Assembly (NCBI RefSeq): GCF_004340525.1
Contig: NZ_SLWX01000014.1
Coordinates: forward strand, 20,776-84,775
Direction of reading: 5' to 3'
DNA length: 64,000 nucleotides
Source: Chromatocurvus halotolerans
GTDB taxonomy: Bacteria > Pseudomonadota > Gammaproteobacteria > Pseudomonadales > Halieaceae
The notes below the pieces were generated by a model that was not told where the DNA came from, did no database searches, and saw only the letters and a list, made by a program, of their open reading frames with translations. Positions within the stretch are counted from its first letter, which is position 1. Each line of letters starts with the position of its first letter. Positions 61,594-64,000 of the stretch are shown here, piece by piece. The position numbers and the translations under genes were made by a program.

Positions 61594-61863
61594 ATGGAAG
61601 CCATTCTTACCTTAGTGGGTATATTGGGGTTGGGCGCACTGCTCATCTCGATCTATGTGTTCGCCGTCGCCGCGCGCAAGTTTGTCTCGGACGATGAAAG
61701 GAAAACGCCACCCTTCAGCGCTGCCAGTGCCAGCAATGACAGCTGGATTCCGCGAAATCGAGAGGATCGTCGCCAGAACCGCGCCAAGGTGCAGTTCCCG
61801 CTGCGGGTGAATGGTGAGCTGGTGCTGCACGACCGTCGCAAGGGAGATCGGCGGGCCGCATGA
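61594..61863 (+). CDS. Small membrane-anchored protein, sigma54-controlled
   Basis: 89 aa. One helix at the N-terminus (LTLVGILGLGALLISIYVFAVAA), then a cytoplasmic-looking basic tail of 60 residues with two Arg-rich DRR clusters (REDRRQNRAKVQFPLRVNGE and DRRKGDRRAA) separated by a predicted strand. No family is recognised. It follows a strong terminator and has its own sigma54 promoter, so it is likely a separately regulated member of the EPS/PEP-CTERM regulon. Confidence 0.7.
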   Translation: MEAILTLVGILGLGALLISIYVFAVAARKFVSDDERKTPPFSAASASNDSWIPRNREDRRQNRAKVQFPLRVNGELVLHDRRKGDRRAA

Positions 61864-61886
61864 GGCGCTGAAATGCCGCTGCACGC

Positions 61887-61915
61887 TTGACTTGCCGTCA
61901 GGAAATGGACAAAAT
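61887..61915 (+). promoter_or_regulatory. Promoter of the tRNA-Met gene
   Basis: TTGACT and CAAAAT are separated by 17 bp, followed by a GC-rich discriminator, as in stable-RNA promoters. The implied start is about 30 nt before the mature tRNA. Confidence 0.6.
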
Positions 61916-61951
61916 TCGCGCCTCTCGTCGCAAGGCGAACCGCAGTTCCGT

Positions 61952-62028
61952 GGCTACGTAGCTCAGCTGGTTAGAGCACAGCATTCATAATGCTGGGGTC
62001 GCTGGTTCAAGTCCAGCCGTAGCTACCA
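61952..62028 (+). tRNA. tRNA-Met (CAT), elongator type
   Basis: 77 nt with the CCA end encoded. The acceptor stem GGCTACG pairs with CGTAGCT (G-U at the first pair), the D-arm reads AGCTCAGCTGGTTAGAGC, and the anticodon CAT (61986-61988) sits in loop TTCATAA on a CAGCA/TGCTG stem. The T-arm holds GGTTCAAGTCC. It closely resembles elongator tRNA-Met rather than the initiator, which lacks a 1-72 pair. Confidence 0.95.
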
Positions 62029-62274
62029 CCTTCCCTTTTTAATTCAGCAGCTTACAAAAACTGGCTCTACCCACTTAACGGGGGATGCACCGGTTCTCCC
62101 TCCTTCCGATAGCGGGAGATTTGCGGGAGTGTTCATTGTTGATCAAGGTCAGGGGTGGCGCAGAGCTACCGGACCAGCTCACTTTTTCCACCGCGTCGAT
62201 CAGTTCCCCGATTTCAGCGACATAGCACAATTGTGCTACATTGGCGCATAGACTTGAATGCGGAGTGCACCACC
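62029..62274 (+). promoter_or_regulatory. Operator and promoter of the RHH antitoxin gene
   Basis: TAGCACAATTGTGCTA (62223-62238) is a perfect 16-bp palindrome. It overlaps an extended -10 (TGC-TACATT, 62234-62242), so an antitoxin dimer bound there would block its own promoter. The rest of the 246-bp gap after the tRNA holds no gene that I can support; a T-rich CCCTTTTTAATTC just after the tRNA may help termination. Confidence 0.55.
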
Positions 62275-62559
62275 ATGTCCACGACGACCGTTCGCCTGCC
62301 CAGCGACCTGAAAAAACGCCTTGCCGATGTCGCCGAGCGGGTGGGAATGACTTCTCACGCGTTGATCCTCCAGGCAATTTCGGACCGCGTTGAGGCCGAT
62401 GAGGCACATAACCGCCTACTCGACGAGGCAGATCGGCGCTACGCTGCGATCGCCGAAACGGGGCAGACCGTTCCCTGGTCAGAGATGCGCCGTTACCTCG
62501 ATCGCCGGGTCGCCGGCGAGGCCATCGATCCACCGGCGGCCCGTCCACTAGCGGAGTGA
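62275..62559 (+). CDS. Ribbon-helix-helix antitoxin
   Basis: 94 aa. TTTVRLPSDLKKRLADVAERVGMTSHALI is the RHH/CopG DNA-binding fold, which would bind the palindromic operator just upstream. The C-terminal half (TGQTVPWSEMRRYLDRRVAG) binds the toxin. GGAG lies 10 nt before ATG 62275. It ends 4 bp before the toxin start. Confidence 0.88.
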   Translation: MSTTTVRLPSDLKKRLADVAERVGMTSHALILQAISDRVEADEAHNRLLDEADRRYAAIAETGQTVPWSEMRRYLDRRVAGEAIDPPAARPLAE

Positions 62560-62563
62560 GACT

Positions 62564-62875
62564 TTGGCGAAGATCGAGTTCGCGTCCGAGGTCGCTTACG
62601 ATCTAGACCGGATCGTCGATCACTTGACTCAGCACGATGCGTCGCGCATCGATGAGCGAATCGCCGGACTGATCGACGCCATTGACGTTTTGACGCACAG
62701 CCCCCTGATGGGGCGCCCAGTGCGTCACGGTCTGCGGGAGCTGATCATCGGGCGCGCCGCAGAAGGCTACGTCATCCTCTACAAATACGTTCCGGAAATC
62801 GACACCGCGTTCGTGCTGGCGGTACGAAGCCAGCGTGAGGCCGGCTATGGTAATCGTGACGACGTGGATTCCTGA
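62564..62875 (+). CDS. ParE/RelE-type toxin
   Basis: 103 aa. KIEFASEVAYDLDRIVDHLTQHD, PLMGRPVRHGLRELIIGRAAEGYVILYKY and AVRSQREAGY are typical of ParE/RelE toxins. TTG 62564 is used as start with GGAG about 8 nt upstream. It forms a unit with the RHH antitoxin gene. The target is not determined. Confidence 0.88.
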   Translation: MAKIEFASEVAYDLDRIVDHLTQHDASRIDERIAGLIDAIDVLTHSPLMGRPVRHGLRELIIGRAAEGYVILYKYVPEIDTAFVLAVRSQREAGYGNRDDVDS

Positions 62876-62964
62876 AGAATCGTTCAGATCCGTGGCTTTT
62901 GGATGGAAATGTTTGACAGGCCTACAGGTCCAGTCGACTCAATTAGCGAGGGCGCTTAATCCCG

Positions 62965-62986
62965 ATAGGACCTTTATCTGTCCTAT
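62965..62986. repeat. Short inverted repeat between toxin-antitoxin modules
   Basis: ATAGGAC and GTCCTAT are perfect 7-bp arms around an 8-nt AT-rich loop, between the ends of the convergent parE-like and higA genes. It is too AT-rich to be a good terminator. Confidence 0.4.
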
Positions 62987-62998
62987 ACCCATATCCTG

Positions 62999-63277
62999 CT
63001 ACGCTACCTTTCTGGCCGCAGCCGCCCGATAGAGATCATAGGTCGCCTGAAGGTTCATCCAGAGTTTTGGCGACGTCCCCAGCGCATCCGCGAGGTCCAA
63101 TGCAGCCTCTGCCGTGACGCCGCGCTTTCCGCAAATCAATTCGTTGAGTCGCGCCTTGGTCCAGCCAATCTTCCGGGCGAACGCAGCCTGGCTCATGCCC
63201 TGGGGTTCGAGAAACTCCTCAAGCAATATTTCGCCGGGATGGAATGGATTCTTTGGTTGCCTGTCCAAGGCCTTCAC
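62999..63277 (-). CDS. higA: HigA-type antitoxin
   Basis: 92 aa. NPFHPGEILLEEFLEPQGMSQ and KIGWTKARLNELICGKRGV form the HTH-XRE fold of HigA; DLADALGTSPKLWMNLQATYDL is its conserved C-terminus. GTG 63277 is used. In intact modules the toxin HigB is encoded just upstream; here only its last 30 codons remain (63287-63376), so this antitoxin has lost its partner. Confidence 0.88.
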   Translation of the reverse strand: MKALDRQPKNPFHPGEILLEEFLEPQGMSQAAFARKIGWTKARLNELICGKRGVTAEAALDLADALGTSPKLWMNLQATYDLYRAAAARKVA

Positions 63278-63286
63278 CTATCTGTG

Positions 63287-63376
63287 TTAGTCCACTATCT
63301 GTACATCATGTGACTGTCCACCGCTCCAGCGGAAAACCAGCCGCCATTGGTCGTTGATCCGAATCGAGTGAAACCG
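63287..63376 (-). pseudogene. Truncated higB toxin remnant
   Basis: In the frame one nucleotide off from the RelE-like gene, the minus strand encodes RFHSIRINDQWRLVFRW and then SGGQSHDVQIVD, the conserved C-terminus of HigB toxins. It ends at TAA where the family usually continues YH. It sits directly before higA, as HigB should. The N-terminal two thirds are missing. Confidence 0.85.
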
Positions 63377-63621
63377 CCCAGAATAATGTCGCGATCCTGA
63401 ATCAATAATTCCAGCACAATGCGATAGCTCAGGTTGATCGACACCGACGACAAGCCGCTGAGAGCGCCTTCCAGGCTACGCAGCCGCGGGGAAGGACGAC
63501 GGGGATTCAGTTCCAGCAACTGCAGCGTTTTTTCGTATTGCCCCAATATCCGCGGGTGACGCCTGGGGAATTTCTTCGCGCGGCGGACATAGCTGTCAGT
63601 GTAAACCAGCCTATAGATCAT
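63295..63621 (-). CDS. RelE-like toxin with a recombinant C-terminus
   Basis: 108 aa. IYRLVYTDSYVRRAKKFPRRHP and SGLSSVSINLSYRIVLELLIQDRDII are typical of RelE/YafQ-like toxins. The family normally ends shortly afterwards; here the protein continues through about 30 residues (FTRFGSTTNGGWFSAGAVDS and on) that are the higB remnant read in another frame. The final active-site region is therefore replaced and activity is doubtful. ATG 63621 overlaps the antitoxin by 11 bp. Confidence 0.75.
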   Translation of the reverse strand: MIYRLVYTDSYVRRAKKFPRRHPRILGQYEKTLQLLELNPRRPSPRLRSLEGALSGLSSVSINLSYRIVLELLIQDRDIILGGFTRFGSTTNGGWFSAGAVDSHMMYR

Positions 63622-63868
63622 CGCTGATTCGCTGGATGTGGTCTTCCACGCTGTCCCTGCTGTAACGCCCCGCTGCGTAATCGGCTTTGGCTTCGGTAAC
63701 GGCAGCAGCCAGCTCCAGCTCGCGCAAGCGGTTGTAGGTTTCAATCACCATGACCACATAGCGATCCCTGCCGCGCACGGAGATCAGCACCTCTTCATTT
63801 TGCTCCATGCCTTCTTCGACGGCGGTGACCCCGCGGGTTTTCAGGTCATTGGCAGTGAGTGCATGCAT
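63611..63868 (-). CDS. Phd/YefM-type antitoxin
   Basis: 85 aa. MHALTANDLKTRGVTAVEEGMEQ and EVLISVRGRDRYVVMVIETYNRLRELEL form the Phd/YefM N-terminal fold. The acidic tail (SVEDHIQRISDDL) wraps the toxin. AGGGTGAT lies before ATG 63868. Its toxin partner downstream is damaged at the C-terminus. Confidence 0.88.
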   Translation of the reverse strand: MHALTANDLKTRGVTAVEEGMEQNEEVLISVRGRDRYVVMVIETYNRLRELELAAAVTEAKADYAAGRYSRDSVEDHIQRISDDL

Positions 63869-64000
63869 GAGTATCACCCTGTTAAACGCTCTATTTAACG
63901 TACGCTGCGTATTCCGGCGAACGTGACCGCCCGTTCCGGGCATCGTGACCGACTTGCACACCAGTGCTCGCTGGCGACCGTAGTTTTACACTGACCGGTC
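63869..64000. other. Right-edge region, no gene seen
   Basis: 132 bp to the window end. It should hold the promoter of the Phd-type antitoxin, but no convincing -35/-10 pair or repeat is visible. A long frame continues from the antitoxin to 63961, without family support. Confidence 0.3.

Noticed and set aside
61952..64000. tRNA-Met followed by toxin-antitoxin genes as an integrated island
   Set aside because: No integrase is present and I could not find a second copy of the tRNA 3' end in the window.

Overview
This window is dominated by a large exopolysaccharide (EPS) locus of the exosortase A (XrtA)/PEP-CTERM type, on a GC-rich chromosome. The set of PEP-CTERM-associated families, the nearly continuous ATGA/TGATG gene overlaps, the elongator tRNA-Met with an encoded CCA end and the overall gene style point to an environmental gammaproteobacterium. 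A marine Cellvibrionales/Halieaceae-like organism is my best guess; the taxon is an inference and is not proven by any marker gene here.

Layout. (1) 0.5-7.7 kb, plus strand, visibly poorer in GC: strain-variable EPS genes, namely two GT4-type and two GT2-type glycosyltransferases, a Wzx-type flippase and a methyltransferase-like protein. (2) 34.2-7.7 kb, minus strand: a near-continuous operon. It reads tviC, tviB, XrtA-associated AAA ATPase, export lipoprotein, chain-length determinant, tyrosine autokinase, outer-membrane protein, wecB, XrtA deacetylase, FemAB-like protein, sugar transferase 1, xrtA (fused to an EpsI domain), sugar transferase 2, amidotransferase, an unknown protein, a deacetylase, two glycosyltransferases, a CapK-like ligase, a 27-residue membrane peptide, the O-glycosylation ligase, a third deacetylase and a TPR protein. 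(3) 34.5-42.8 kb: regulation and accessory functions, namely prsK-prsR (histidine kinase and sigma54 activator), prsT, and two divergent LuxI-like acyltransferases. (4) 42.9-47.9 kb: a LolA-like protein, an AMIN/beta-barrel protein and an MMPL transporter, probably one export unit. (5) 48.0-56.6 kb, minus strand: a ThiF-like protein, a second prsT, a toxin-antitoxin pair, then an operon of trypsin-like protease, collapsed ligase paralogue, full ligase and low-molecular-weight tyrosine phosphatase. (6) 56.7-61.9 kb, plus strand: exosortase-associated acyl-CoA ligase, PLP decarboxylase, the initiating sugar transferase and a small sigma54-type gene. (7) 61.9-64 kb: tRNA-Met followed by three toxin-antitoxin modules, one of them a recombinant chimera.

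How it fits together (inference from families). The 59962 transferase starts the lipid-linked repeat. WecB/TviB/TviC supply amino-sugar and uronic-acid nucleotides. The glycosyltransferases extend the unit and a Wzx/Wzy/Wzz-type path polymerises and exports it through the lipoprotein and the barrel protein. XrtA would cleave PEP-CTERM proteins, none of which is encoded here. PrsK/PrsR probably act through sigma54 promoters; two good candidates lie upstream of prsT and of the small gene at 61594.

Most unusual observations: palindromic repeats carried in frame inside four EPS genes; a 27-codon gene locked between two overlapping neighbours; a ligase paralogue that kept its two ends and lost the middle; a recurring TGTGA-N6-TCACA palindrome near EPS promoters; and a RelE toxin gene fused out of frame to a higB remnant.
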